From: CAYXFD01 sp964464175
Lineage (GTDB): Bacteria > Cloacimonadota > Cloacimonadia > Cloacimonadales > JAJBBL01
Assembly (NCBI GenBank): GCA_964464175.1
Contig: CAYXFD010000035.1
Span: forward strand, 1-17,396
DNA length: 17,396 nt
Direction of reading: 5' to 3'
The translations under genes and the position numbers were made by a program. The notes beneath the pieces were generated by a model. It saw only the letters and a list, made by a program, of their open reading frames with translations. It was not told where the DNA came from and did not search any database. Positions 1 to 7,252 of this stretch are shown here, piece after piece (the stretch's first letter is position 1; every line of letters begins with the position of its first letter).

Positions 1-926
1 CGGTATATCATTGTTAGGCAATAGGTTAAAAAATTGCACTGTAAAAGATCAGTTATAACATACCCTCTCTTATCTGTCTTAATCCCCACCCGGGAAAGGT
101 TAAGCCCCTCCGTATCGGGTAGTCTTCCGGCAGAAACGAGTAAAACATCACCAATGATCTCTGTTTTCCTCCCTTTTTGCTCTAAAACAACCCTGAACTT
201 ATCACCATCTTTCAGCACTTCCTCGGGAGTGGCTCCAAGAACCAGATCTATACCCTCTTCCTGAAAAACTCTCTTCATCGTATCCCAGACTTCGGCATCA
301 TCTTTCGGAAATAGTCTGTTATTATGGTCAATAATCGAAACCTGGGAACCTAAATGCCTGAAACCCTGTCCGATTTCTAAGCCGATAGGTCCTCCCCCTA
401 AAACTATCAGATGTTTTGGCAAAGTCTCCAGCTCAAAGATGGTTTCGTTGGTGTGGTAATCAATATCTCTCAATCCCTTCAACTCAGGTATGCGTGGTTT
501 TGAACCGGTTGCAATCAGGATATGTTTGGCTCTGATCTTTTCTTGCTTATCGATCATCACGGTATGCCGATCAACTATTTCAGCAGTTCCTCGCAATACC
601 CTTACTCCCAGACTTTCGAACCTCTCCTGAGAATCGTGAGGAGCTATCTCTCTGATGATCCTCCCGACCCGTTCCATAATGAACTTGATATCAGCACCTC
701 GATAGTCAGCATCAAGTCCGTAATGTTTGGCTTCACGAAGCAGTTTTGCAGTATGAGCTACTTTGAGAAAAGACTTGCTCGGTACACAACCGTAATTGAG
801 ACAGTCTCCCCCCATTCTGTGTTTTTCAACCAGAGCGACTTTAGCCCCGAGTCCGGCCAGACCGGAAGCTGCCGTTAAACCGGCACTGCCCCCTCCGATA
901 ACTATCTGATGAAAATCATATTTCAT
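1..926 (-). CDS. Mercuric-reductase-like FAD/NAD(P) disulfide oxidoreductase, partial (C-terminus beyond left edge)
   Basis: Translated from an ATG at 926, with an AGGTGG ribosome site 5 nt upstream, the frame stays open to the window edge (about 308 residues). The N-terminus carries the FAD dinucleotide-binding motif GGGSAG (residues 11-16), then the redox-active pair in GGDCLNYGCVPSK (C42, C47). The ATGSKP motif is at 139-144, the NAD(P)-binding GGGPIG at 177-182 and AGRLP at 266-270. These define the class I pyridine nucleotide-disulfide oxidoreductases (mercuric reductase, lipoamide dehydrogenase relatives). No N-terminal mercury-binding domain is present, so the true substrate is unknown. 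The protein is probably cytosolic. It is the last gene visible in the arsenosugar-type operon and starts 8 nt after the DUF547 gene stops. Relatives are often found with DUF547 and arsenosugar genes. The last ~15 residues before the edge do not match the family's expected 'LQT...IYAxGD' segment. Confidence 0.9.
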   Translation of the reverse strand, partial: MKYDFHQIVIGGGSAGLTAASGLAGLGAKVALVEKHRMGGDCLNYGCVPSKSFLKVAHTAKLLREAKHYGLDADYRGADIKFIMERVGRIIREIAPHDSQERFESLGVRVLRGTAEIVDRHTVMIDKQEKIRAKHILIATGSKPRIPELKGLRDIDYHTNETIFELETLPKHLIVLGGGPIGLEIGQGFRHLGSQVSIIDHNNRLFPKDDAEVWDTMKRVFQEEGIDLVLGATPEEVLKDGDKFRVVLEQKGRKTEIIGDVLLVSAGRLPDTEGLNLSRVGIKTDKRGYVITDLLQCNFLTYCLTMIY

Positions 927-934
927 CTAACCAC

Positions 935-1672
935 CTACTCATTCAGATCCCAATCATAGTTAAGGTATCTGACTCTATACTGCAAATAACCATTACCGAG
1001 ATATCTGTCGATAAACTGTAGAACCCCATCCCTGTCTCCGAAATCCTTTTCAAACCACTTGAAGATCCGGGAAATATGGATCGTATTGTTTGCCCTGTCT
1101 ATTCTCAAACCTTTGCCGCTGTTTTTCAAAAAATCCATAGTTTGCCTGTTTAACTGCTCATCTAAAGTTGCAGCACGATATGAGCTGTCTGCTAAATCAG
1201 GACAGGAGACAGAGGCACAGACTATGGCAAAATGGATTCTCGGTTCATCATATTCTCTGAGTATATCGTGCTCAATTTGCCCAAGAGTGTACAGCTCTCC
1301 TCCGATATCAATGATATCCCTGTTCCAGACGGAACGAAAAATATTACCGGCTTTTCTGATCGATTCTATCGGATAACTATCAATGATCATCTTTACCGCA
1401 GCAATATTGTAAACGTTGATCCAGAATGCCAATCTCTCATCTCTGCTCTCCAGATCAGCTATTCTGTATCTGGACAGAGTTTCCAGAAGCTCAGTATATT
1501 CCGGCTTGACCATTATCATCCGGTAATCTACGACTGTCAGTTCAACCCCGTTTTTATAGCCATCGCTGACCGTTTCGTTCAGGATCTTATCCCAGAGTTC
1601 ATAAACCTCACTGGCATAAGCAGACATTGTTAATACTAAGAGCAGTGTTAGTGCAGCGAATATATTTTTCAC
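935..1672 (-). CDS. DUF547 domain secreted protein
   Basis: A 245-residue protein with a clear N-terminal signal peptide: a short basic start (MKN), a hydrophobic stretch, and a likely cleavage after the SAYA motif near residue 21. It is therefore exported or periplasmic. The central RLAFWINVYN segment is the hallmark of DUF547, whose biochemical activity is not established. The C-terminal half contains the family's conserved pattern 'HFAIVCASVSCPDL', with two cysteines. The start codon is GTG at 1672, inside a 4-nt GTGA overlap with the stop of the upstream CofC-like gene, so the two are probably translationally coupled. It sits between the arsenosugar transferase genes and the mercuric-reductase-like gene, an arrangement seen in arsenosugar-associated clusters of other bacteria. 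Its specific role there is unknown. Confidence 0.88.
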   Translation of the reverse strand: MKNIFAALTLLLVLTMSAYASEVYELWDKILNETVSDGYKNGVELTVVDYRMIMVKPEYTELLETLSRYRIADLESRDERLAFWINVYNIAAVKMIIDSYPIESIRKAGNIFRSVWNRDIIDIGGELYTLGQIEHDILREYDEPRIHFAIVCASVSCPDLADSSYRAATLDEQLNRQTMDFLKNSGKGLRIDRANNTIHISRIFKWFEKDFGDRDGVLQFIDRYLGNGYLQYRVRYLNYDWDLNE

Positions 1673-2328
1673 GACAAGACCTCCATTTTTAAAAGATACC
1701 GGATGGTTTCCGAACAGGGCATTGAGCGGGAGTTTTGGTAAAAATACTTTTGCAGTCCTGAAATAGTATCAATGTCATACCATTCGGGAAGGATATGACA
1801 ATTGATCCTGTTCTGCAGGATCCTGGCTTGCGTTTCTTCCCATACCTTAGACGTACTCCAGTTTATCTCCCTGAAAATATCCTCACAAAGCGTTTCCTGT
1901 TTAAATCCAACCAGATAATACCCGGCATCAGTGGTAGGACCAATGACCATATCGCAAGCTTCTAAAGACGAGATCGCTTGCCAGAAATAAGAGTGTGGTA
2001 TATCCGGTGAATCCGAGCCTATGAGTATCGCTCTTCCGTAACCTTTCCTAAAGCATTCAGTAAAGGCATCATACATTCTTTCTCCGATATTATTACCTCT
2101 CTGGATAATAATTTCAGCCTTATCATGACTCCGGAAATACTCAACAGAGCTTTGCTGTTCACAGGAAATGATGACCGGGATAGCAAGCTGCCCGACTCTT
2201 TCCCATAGATCAGCAAGAAAACAGGCATATAATTCAGCGGCCGGGATTTCTCCAATATCTCTTGCTAAGCGGGTCTTAACCTTCCCCGGGGCAGGTTGTT
2301 TAACCATGATTATGAGACATTCATTCAT
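1669..2328 (-). CDS. CofC-like (DUF2064, TIGR04282) arsenosugar-associated nucleotidyl/glycosyltransferase
   Basis: About 219 residues. The N-terminal MVKQPAPGKVKTRLAR motif is the nucleotide-binding signature of the CofC/MobA-like transferase superfamily, and LIGSDSPDIP is the metal-binding SD region. The later stretch 'DMVIGPTTDAGYYLVG' is also typical of DUF2064. The family model TIGR04282 was described as associated with radical SAM/arsenosugar clusters and is annotated there as a glycosyltransferase. The reaction has not been fixed by this sequence. A TTG at 2334 could also start the frame, but ATG at 2328 gives the normal family N-terminus. It begins 8 nt after the ArsS stop and its own stop overlaps the DUF547 GTG start by 4 nt, so it is part of the same transcript. 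Confidence 0.9.
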   Translation of the reverse strand: MNECLIIMVKQPAPGKVKTRLARDIGEIPAAELYACFLADLWERVGQLAIPVIISCEQQSSVEYFRSHDKAEIIIQRGNNIGERMYDAFTECFRKGYGRAILIGSDSPDIPHSYFWQAISSLEACDMVIGPTTDAGYYLVGFKQETLCEDIFREINWSTSKVWEETQARILQNRINCHILPEWYDIDTISGLQKYFYQNSRSMPCSETIRYLLKMEVLS

Positions 2329-2336
2329 CTTCAATA

Positions 2337-3326
2337 TCAGGCTAACTCACCGCCACAACTTGTTCCTGCGCCTGCAGTACAGCAATAACAATGATTATTG
2401 GTTTTGATCTTTCTGTTGATGATCTTCTGATAATCGAAATCATTTATATGCATTACAGGTTCTGCTTTAATATCAAGCATCTGATTGAAATCACAGTCAT
2501 ATATGTAACCGTCATAGCTCACCGATATCTGATTCCTGCACATCAAACAGTCCAAAGTTGCCGGATTAAAGGAGCTGGCAAGAGTATCCATATACTCCTC
2601 GAATTTTCCTCTTCCGACCAAACTCTCCAAAAAGCGGTTTACAGGGAAATTATTAATACATAATAGATTGGTGAAATGAATCCCGTGTTCATTAAGCAAC
2701 TTCTGCTTGAACTGTTTTTCCAGCATCTTCTGTGATGATACAAGATAAAACCCATTCGGATTGTAAACGAGATTCAAACCGTATTTCGTCCCGTAACCTA
2801 ACTGATTGAGCTTTTTCAGTGCCCGCAACGACTTGTCATATACTCCCTGACCTCTGACATTCTCTGCCGTTTTCGGATGATAGTGGGGAAAGGAGGCCAC
2901 GATCTCTACCCGGTTTTCAGCTAAGAAATCATAGAGATAGCCGTAACCTTCCTCTTCCAGGATCGTGAGATTACATCTTTCAATGACTTTTTTTCCCGCT
3001 TTGATTGATGTTTCGACCAGATAAGTGAAATGCTCGTTCATTTCGGGTGCACCACCGGTTATATCAACAACCTCGATCTCCTTATTAGTGGTGATTATCT
3101 CCACACACTTATCTATGGTTGCTTTATTCATCATCTCTTTGCGGTCAGGACCGGCATTAACATGACAATGGCGGCAAGCCTGATTGCATTTTCTCCCGAT
3201 GTTCAACTGTAATGTCTTTATTGATAATGCTCTTATTCCTTCTTCTGAACCTGTTTTTGCCAGCTGATTGGCAAAACAGTAATTCGTTTTTTCTAACAGT
3301 TCGATCTGTACGCTATGTTCGATAAT
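2337..3326 (-). CDS. arsS: ArsS-like arsenosugar biosynthesis radical SAM protein (TIGR04167), start uncertain
   Basis: The radical SAM cluster motif CNQACRHC (CxxxCxxC) lies near the N-terminus and is followed by the TGGAPE motif for SAM binding. A Cys-rich tail ends the protein (NHCYCCTAGAGTSCGG), as in the rSAM/Cys-rich family that includes ArsS. ArsS forms arsenosugar by adding an adenosyl-derived ribosyl unit to methylated arsenic. Some relatives carry selenocysteine in the tail; here the tail is all cysteine with no internal TGA. The shortest conventional start is TTG at 3206, only six codons before the cluster motif. Family members usually have ~30-45 extra residues there, and the frame is open upstream to 3326, just after an in-frame TGA. 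No ATG, GTG or TTG lies in 3207-3326. ATT (3326) or ATC (3323), both after a GAGAGGTG ribosome site, are the alternatives. Coordinates given use the full open frame (329 codons). Confidence 0.85.
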   Translation of the reverse strand: MIEHSVQIELLEKTNYCFANQLAKTGSEEGIRALSIKTLQLNIGRKCNQACRHCHVNAGPDRKEMMNKATIDKCVEIITTNKEIEVVDITGGAPEMNEHFTYLVETSIKAGKKVIERCNLTILEEEGYGYLYDFLAENRVEIVASFPHYHPKTAENVRGQGVYDKSLRALKKLNQLGYGTKYGLNLVYNPNGFYLVSSQKMLEKQFKQKLLNEHGIHFTNLLCINNFPVNRFLESLVGRGKFEEYMDTLASSFNPATLDCLMCRNQISVSYDGYIYDCDFNQMLDIKAEPVMHINDFDYQKIINRKIKTNNHCYCCTAGAGTSCGGELA

Positions 3327-3333
3327 TCACCTC

Positions 3334-3666
3334 TCATAATGATAATTCGTCAATTTTATTCATCATCTGTACGCTATGGACCAGATTTACTCCGGCAGCA
3401 ATAGCAGCAGCTACATGAACCGCTTCATTCATCTCTTCTTCATCGCACCCCTTTTCCAGACAGGTTTTGGAATAGGCATCTATACAATAAGGACACTTCA
3501 GGGCATGAGATACAGCCAGGGCAATCAAACCCTTTTCTCTTTCCGTGAGCGCTCCTTCAGCCATTACGCTCCCATAGTAATCGAAGAATTTATTACCCAG
3601 CTCAGGATTAACTCTCGTAATATTAACAAACTTCTTTAGATCATCATCTTTGTAGTAATTACTCAT
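3334..3666 (-). CDS. Arsenosugar biosynthesis-associated peroxidase-like protein (CMD/AhpD-like, TIGR04169)
   Basis: A 110-residue all-helical protein of the carboxymuconolactone decarboxylase/AhpD fold. It has the redox motif CPYC at residues 58-61, inside HALKCPYCIDAYSKTC, and a conserved acidic helix before it (TEREKGLIALAVSHA). Classical AhpD has a histidine four residues after the second cysteine. Here that position is Y65, which fits the arsenosugar-associated subfamily and means peroxidase activity should not be assumed. The ATG at 3666 lies within the end of the upstream glycosyltransferase gene (8-nt overlap, ATGAGTAA). The stop at 3334-3336 is followed after only 7 nt by the ArsS open frame. 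It is probably a cytosolic oligomer acting in thiol redox steps of the pathway, by inference. Confidence 0.9.
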   Translation of the reverse strand: MSNYYKDDDLKKFVNITRVNPELGNKFFDYYGSVMAEGALTEREKGLIALAVSHALKCPYCIDAYSKTCLEKGCDEEEMNEAVHVAAAIAAGVNLVHSVQMMNKIDELSL

Positions 3667-4369
3667 AGGTATCTCCTATCTTCTTTTTATAATACAACCT
3701 AACCAATTTTCGGGGAGGAACACCAAGAAAAAAAAGCGCCGATAAGAGAGGATTCCGTATCATCCCGTAAAGCACCCCGTCACGCTGCCATTTTCTGTCG
3801 GAGGTGATAGCCGCTGATTTGATGATTTGAATTCTGTCACCCCGTCTTTTGATCCTTCTCATGATCTCGACATCTTCCATTAAAGGAATTTCTTTGTAAG
3901 TGCCGATATCAAAGAAATAACTTCTCTGAAAGAAATGAACCTGGTCACCATAAGGAACCCTGGTTATTCTGGAACGCAACCGGGAAGTTTTGGATATCAG
4001 CTGCAAAATCCTGTTCTTCGTGTCTATCTGTAAATCGAAAGCACCGGCTTTAACATTTTGCTTAACGGCATTCTTGATCAGAAGGGGAGCTCTCTCCGGC
4101 AGCTCTGTATCCGCATGAAGGAATATCAGGACCTTTCCCCTGGCGATAGCGGCACCTTTATTCATCTGGACAGCTCTCCCCTTTTCTGAAACCTCTTTTA
4201 CAACTCTGCTCTCTTCGATAACTTTTATAGTTGTCCTGCCGGCAGAACCGTCCACAATAATGATCTCATAGTCAGTGCCGGAAAAGATATCCTGAAGCTT
4301 ACCAATTACACTCTTTATGATCTTTTCTTCATGTAATACCGGGATAATTATTGAATAGTAAACTGACAT
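3659..4369 (-). CDS. TIGR04283-type family 2 glycosyltransferase of the arsenosugar cluster
   Basis: A 236-residue GT-A fold glycosyltransferase. The N-terminal strand SIIIPVLHEE, the nucleotide-binding EIIIVDGSAG (D40) and the metal-binding region FLHADTELP (D87 of the HADT segment) are all visible. The acceptor-side acidic pair 'MEDVEIMRRIKRRG' lies further on. The family is a compact GT2 group (rSAM-associated transferase 2) that co-occurs with ArsS and the CofC-like protein, and it likely attaches a group to the arsenoribose. The exact donor is not readable here. The C-terminal ~40 residues (MIRNPLLSALFFLGVPPRKLVRLYYKKK) are hydrophobic then basic and could dip into the membrane. It is the first gene of the operon. 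An AGGAG lies 13 nt before the ATG, a rather long spacing, and any promoter must be in 4370-4550. Confidence 0.9.
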   Translation of the reverse strand: MSVYYSIIIPVLHEEKIIKSVIGKLQDIFSGTDYEIIIVDGSAGRTTIKVIEESRVVKEVSEKGRAVQMNKGAAIARGKVLIFLHADTELPERAPLLIKNAVKQNVKAGAFDLQIDTKNRILQLISKTSRLRSRITRVPYGDQVHFFQRSYFFDIGTYKEIPLMEDVEIMRRIKRRGDRIQIIKSAAITSDRKWQRDGVLYGMIRNPLLSALFFLGVPPRKLVRLYYKKKIGDTYE

Positions 4370-4543
4370 TGCTTGGCTATATACTCCTCGCTGAAAGCAT
4401 TCTTTCAGACCTTTGATTAAAAAAACTATCTCTTAGAAAATATAGGTTATTTCAATTCTTTGCCAAACCTTTTAGACCGTTATCTTGCTCTCTTCTGCTT
4501 ATCGGAGATTAGATTCCCTCACTCTTTCAAGCATTCCCTGAGA

Positions 4544-4697
4544 GCGTGTTTATCCTGCCAGAATCTTTTCGTAGAGTCATGGGAACGCCACGTCTTAAAC
4601 TGATAACCGCTTACGAAGTTGATATTCTGCTATTTACAGGCAGAGAAATGATTTTTCTTTTTGATTAATGTTCCTGACCTGCATTGAGCGAAGCGAA
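4544..4697 (+). repeat. Dispersed repeat family, copy 1 (long form)
   Basis: The core 4570-4629 (CGTAGAG... to GTTGATATTCTG) matches copies 2-5 with substitutions. The right flank, CTATTTACAGGCAGAGAAATG through TTCCTGACCTGCATTGAGCG, is shared only with copy 3. This copy has the left palindrome arm at 4670-4685 but no matching right arm. Confidence 0.8.
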
Positions 4698-4845
4698 ATT
4701 TCAGATCTGTAAAAACTACTACCATTGAGTGGAAGCTGTTCAGACAAATCAGGCAATAATTAGTTTCTTCAGCTCTTTTCGTCTAAACCAACGGACTTTG
4801 TGTAATCTTTCCGGAGGTTTTGGTATATACAGGCTGAAGAATGTT

Positions 4846-4981
4846 TTTCTTTTGCTTAATGTTCCTGCTAAACCTGCGTGTTAATCCTGCCTGAATCTTT
4901 TTCGTAGAGACGCGGGCACACCCCGTCTTAAACTGATAACCTTTTACGAAGTTGATATTCTGTATTCCATCTTACTTTGTC
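4846..4981 (+). repeat. Dispersed repeat family, copy 2
   Basis: 4846-4962 matches 5031-5147 (copy 3) almost base for base at an offset of 185 bp, so copies 2 and 3 form an imperfect tandem pair. After 4962 it changes to a TATTCCATCTTACTTTGT tail that is shared instead with copy 4 near 11501-11520. The members are therefore mosaics of exchangeable blocks. Confidence 0.85.
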
Positions 4982-5030
4982 AGAAACCTGTACTTTAATT
5001 GCAGCCGGAGAACTTTTCTTTTCTTTGCTT

Positions 5031-5262
5031 TTTCTTTTGCTTAAAGTTCCTGCTAAACCTGCGTGTTAATCCTGCCTGAATCTTTTTCGTAGAAACGCGG
5101 GCACACCCCGTCTTAAACTGATAACCGTTTATGTAGTTGATATTCTGCTATTTACAGGCAGAGAAATGTTTTTTCTTTTTGATTAATGTTCCTGACCTGC
5201 ATTGAGCGAAGCGATAATGCAGGTCAGGAACAAATCCTTTTGGGGTGGTGGGCGGGTATAGA
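5031..5262 (+). repeat. Dispersed repeat family, copy 3 (longest form)
   Basis: Contains the core (5088-5147), the CTATTTACAGGCAGAGAAATG flank shared with copy 1, the complete palindrome 5188-5231, and a G-rich tail ending GGGCGGGTATA. The tail half recurs at 9305-9363. The element ends about 100 bp before the start of the nucleotide kinase gene. Confidence 0.85.
5188..5231. repeat. Perfect 16-bp inverted repeat (stem-loop)
   Basis: GTTCCTGACCTGCATT (5188-5203) and its exact complement AATGCAGGTCAGGAAC (5216-5231) flank a 12-nt spacer GAGCGAAGCGAT. There is no run of T immediately after the right arm on either strand, so it does not read as a simple intrinsic terminator. Half-copies occur at 4670-4685 (left arm) and 9316-9331 (right arm, one mismatch). 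Confidence 0.9.
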
Positions 5263-5361
5263 AAAAACCAACCTCAGCAATCCCTAAGGAAATGTTAATC
5301 TTTTTCCTCTTGACTCCCGGTCTCTCTCAGAATGCCTTGTTTTCAAAGGAACCCCTATTCT

Positions 5362-5895
5362 ATGAAAATCTTGATCAGAGGAGTCAGTTGCTCCGGAAAA
5401 AGCACTTTAGCCCGTAAGCTGTCAGGTGAACTGAAAATACAGCGTGTTGAAATAGATGAAATCCGCTGGAAGCGAGGCTGGCAGTGTTTGGCTGAGGAAA
5501 CAATAGCCGCAGAATTGAAGCCTTATCTCTCTGAAGATAACTGGATCGTTGACGGCAATAACAGATTATTGCAGCAATACATTGACTTTGATTATGATTT
5601 CCTTATCTGGCTCGATTTTCCCTTTCATCTTGTCGTTTGGCGTTGCCTCTTACGCTCTTTCAAACGCATTTTAAGCAGAGAGACCGTCTGTAACGGCAAC
5701 CGGGAAACCTTTCCCCGTCTGTTCAGAAAAGATAGCAGCATGATCTATTGGGTTTTTAAAACCTTTAACAGCCGCAGAGAGGAACTCCGGCAGTTACGGA
5801 AAACAGAACCGAACCTGATCGTGATCCGTTCCAAAAGAGAAGAAAAAAACTGTATTGCTCAATTGCAAGAGCAATTAAACAAGTTAGGCAATTGA
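5362..5895 (+). CDS. P-loop nucleotide kinase-like protein (adenylate kinase/FlaR 'topology modulation' type)
   Basis: A 177-residue protein starting MKILIRG. The P-loop GVSCSGKST is at residues 7-15. A typical acidic 'VEIDEIRWKRGW' acceptor-site segment follows, then 'WIVDGN' and a hydrophobic 'FLIWLDFPFHLVVWRCLLRS' strand-helix with the D-x-P Walker B-like region. This order matches the small adenylate-kinase-like family often annotated as DNA topology modulation protein FlaR. A real role in topology is doubtful for most members, and phosphorylation of a small nucleotide or related substrate is more likely. An in-frame ATG at 5332 would add 10 residues unlike the family, so I prefer 5362, which has an AAGGA upstream. 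It stands alone between repeat-rich DNA and a convergent GNAT gene. Confidence 0.82.
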   Translation: MKILIRGVSCSGKSTLARKLSGELKIQRVEIDEIRWKRGWQCLAEETIAAELKPYLSEDNWIVDGNNRLLQQYIDFDYDFLIWLDFPFHLVVWRCLLRSFKRILSRETVCNGNRETFPRLFRKDSSMIYWVFKTFNSRREELRQLRKTEPNLIVIRSKREEKNCIAQLQEQLNKLGN

Positions 5896-5986
5896 CTGCG
5901 AGAAAGCTGGATCAGCAAAACGAGTTGAAACCTCAGGAATGATACTGATTATTAGCAGCGGTATCCTGCAGAGGGACTTTTCCAGC

Positions 5987-6421
5987 TCACCTCTCTTTGT
6001 ACATATATCTCAAGCCATCCTCTATCTTATCATCGTGCCAGCCATTATGGAGATAAAATGAATATGCCCGGAGCTCAACGTCGATATCAGTAGTTAACCA
6101 CAACCTTACACACCCTTTTGAAAACAGCCACTTCTCCACCAACGAGAGTAACCTCCCCCCTATCCCCCTTTTGATATACTCCGGCAATACTGCAATGACC
6201 CATAACTCTCCGGTCTCTCTGTCTCCCATGGCAAAGCCGGTAACCTTCCCCTCTGTTTCACACAGCCACCCCTTGCAGGTAGTTGTTAGCCTCTCCCTCA
6301 CTGAGTCATAGTCTATCCCGAGTGACAGCAGTTCTTCCCTGGTGAAGTTGTTCTCGTCGGTTTGAGTTCTTACCTCAAACAATGCCGGAATATCATCTGT
6401 AGTTATCTCTCTGAAAATCAT
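5987..6421 (-). CDS. GNAT family N-acetyltransferase
   Basis: A 144-residue single-domain GNAT protein. The acetyl-CoA-binding motif A is visible as ELWVIAVLPEYIKRGIGGRLL: a beta strand, then the R-G-x-G-G pyrophosphate loop at about residues 85-90. The later segment 'LRAYSFYLHNGWHDD' is motif B. The substrate cannot be told from sequence. The ATG at 6421 follows an AAGGAGA. The gene starts 51 nt after the next GNAT gene ends on the same strand, so the two are likely co-transcribed. It is convergent with the nucleotide kinase gene across 91 nt with no clear terminator. Confidence 0.88.
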   Translation of the reverse strand: MIFREITTDDIPALFEVRTQTDENNFTREELLSLGIDYDSVRERLTTTCKGWLCETEGKVTGFAMGDRETGELWVIAVLPEYIKRGIGGRLLSLVEKWLFSKGCVRLWLTTDIDVELRAYSFYLHNGWHDDKIEDGLRYMYKER

Positions 6422-6472
6422 AGTAATACCATTCTCCTTATATCTTAGCCGGGAACAATCCCGGTACCGGAT

Positions 6473-6946
6473 TTAATCGTTCGCTTTCTCCAGCGGCAGT
6501 CTGAAAACTTCCTCTCCGTCATCAATGATCCCCGTTTCTTCGAATCCGAGATCCTTGTAAAACTTTATCGCTTTTACATTTTGGGGCTCTGTGCTAACCA
6601 TTATCACTTTCTCATCTGCTTCTCTTGCCTTCCCGATAATGATCTTCATCGCCTCTTTACCATATCCTTTGTATTGCTCACCCTCGGCTATCATCAGACG
6701 CCAGATCCAGAACCGTGGGTCTTTTGTTCCGTCATCAGCAGCGGGAATATCGGTGGAACCAAACATAGCGAAGCCGACCATCTTATCCTCACGGTAAATA
6801 GCGTAAGCATCAACCCCGGGAATGAATTGTGCCTCGGCAATCGAATAGAGATTGGAAGCCACATATTCCTTATGGTCATCAGTTACCTGCAGCTCGAGGG
6901 CTTCCTCCCAATTCAATCTCGTTATTGCCTCTAATCTGATATTCAT
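6473..6946 (-). CDS. GNAT acetyltransferase, spermine/spermidine-type (BltD-like)
   Basis: About 157 residues from the ATG at 6946, which has AGAGGTG just upstream. A GTG at 6952 would add two residues. Motif A reads FWIWRLMIAEGEQYKGYGKEA, with the Q-x-x-G-x-G/A loop, and motif B is 'NVKAIKFYKDLGFEETG'. The N-terminal pattern 'DHKEYVASNLYSIAEAQF' with a following aromatic/acidic region resembles polyamine acetyltransferases such as BltD, so a polyamine substrate is plausible but not proven. It is the first of two minus-strand GNAT genes. No terminator is visible between them. Confidence 0.85.
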   Translation of the reverse strand: MNIRLEAITRLNWEEALELQVTDDHKEYVASNLYSIAEAQFIPGVDAYAIYREDKMVGFAMFGSTDIPAADDGTKDPRFWIWRLMIAEGEQYKGYGKEAMKIIIGKAREADEKVIMVSTEPQNVKAIKFYKDLGFEETGIIDDGEEVFRLPLEKAND

Positions 6947-7078
6947 TATCACCTCTTATAGTTTTTTGCCAGAAACCCCTGATCTTAATCTCTGTCAATA
7001 AAGAGATTATGAGCATCCTTGTTTTCGATAGATTTGTCCTGCTTAATACGGTAACCTTAGATTTCACGTGATACTTTT

Positions 7079-7133
7079 GGTAGAGACATGAATACGCTCC
7101 TCTTTGCCTGATAACCGGTCACATTGTTGATGC
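7079..7133 (+). repeat. Dispersed repeat family, copy 5 (degenerate)
   Basis: GGTAGAGAC, then CTGATAACCG, then TTGTTGATG keep the order and spacing of the core in copies 1-4. The central hairpin bases are replaced. It is an old, diverged member. Confidence 0.55.
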
Positions 7134-7148
7134 TATGACCTTGATGTA

Positions 7149-7169
7149 CCGCAATTTGGTAAATTGCGG
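7149..7169. repeat. Perfect 9-bp hairpin, function unknown
   Basis: CCGCAATTT (7149-7157), loop GGT, AAATTGCGG (7161-7169). No T-run follows on either strand, so it is not an ordinary intrinsic terminator. It lies 24 nt beyond the terminator of the secreted-protein gene. Confidence 0.6.
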
Positions 7170-7193
7170 AGAACAATCAGTGCGTCGTATATG

Positions 7194-7220
7194 AAAAGAG
7201 CCTGAGTTAAACTCAGGCTC
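7194..7220 (-). terminator. Rho-independent terminator of the secreted-protein gene
   Basis: Read on the minus strand, a perfect 10-bp stem (GAGCCTGAGT and its complement, 3-nt loop, 7198-7220) is followed by TTTT (7197-7194). It starts 32 nt after the stop codon of the gene at 7253-8665. Confidence 0.85.
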
Positions 7221-7252
7221 AAATTCAGGATATGCTGTCTTTTGAAATGATA

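Larger units (their letters stand above)
4370..5361. other. 992-bp non-coding gap rich in repeats
   Basis: No credible gene on either strand. It separates the divergent arsenosugar operon (leftward) and the nucleotide kinase gene (rightward), so promoters for both should lie here. It contains three copies of the ~60 bp repeat, near 4570, 4903 and 5088. It also holds shared flanks such as TTGATTAATGTTCCTGACC, and the perfect palindrome at 5188-5231. The stretch 4700-4840 shows no recognisable feature. Confidence 0.75.
6947..7252. other. Non-coding gap with several hairpins and a degraded repeat copy
   Basis: Holds a small inverted repeat (AATCTCT 6987-6993 / AGAGATT 7002-7008), a degenerate copy of the dispersed repeat (7079-7133), a perfect 9-bp hairpin (7149-7169) and the terminator of the secreted-protein gene (7194-7220). 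The promoter of the two minus-strand GNAT genes should also lie here, but I cannot place it. Confidence 0.6.

Noticed and set aside
522..878. Plus-strand open frame of 118 codons
   Set aside because: It lies opposite the flavoprotein gene, which has clear FAD, redox and NAD motifs. It is a shadow frame.
2337..2342. TGA at the end of the ArsS gene as a selenocysteine codon
   Set aside because: Only one more codon (TAT) precedes another TGA, and the Cys-rich tail is already complete.
4570..5147. CRISPR array
   Set aside because: The repeats are long, diverged and irregularly spaced with no uniform spacers, and no cas gene is present.
5332..5361. ATG at 5332 as start of the nucleotide kinase gene
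   Set aside because: The extra 10 residues do not fit the family, and the ribosome site is better placed for ATG 5362.
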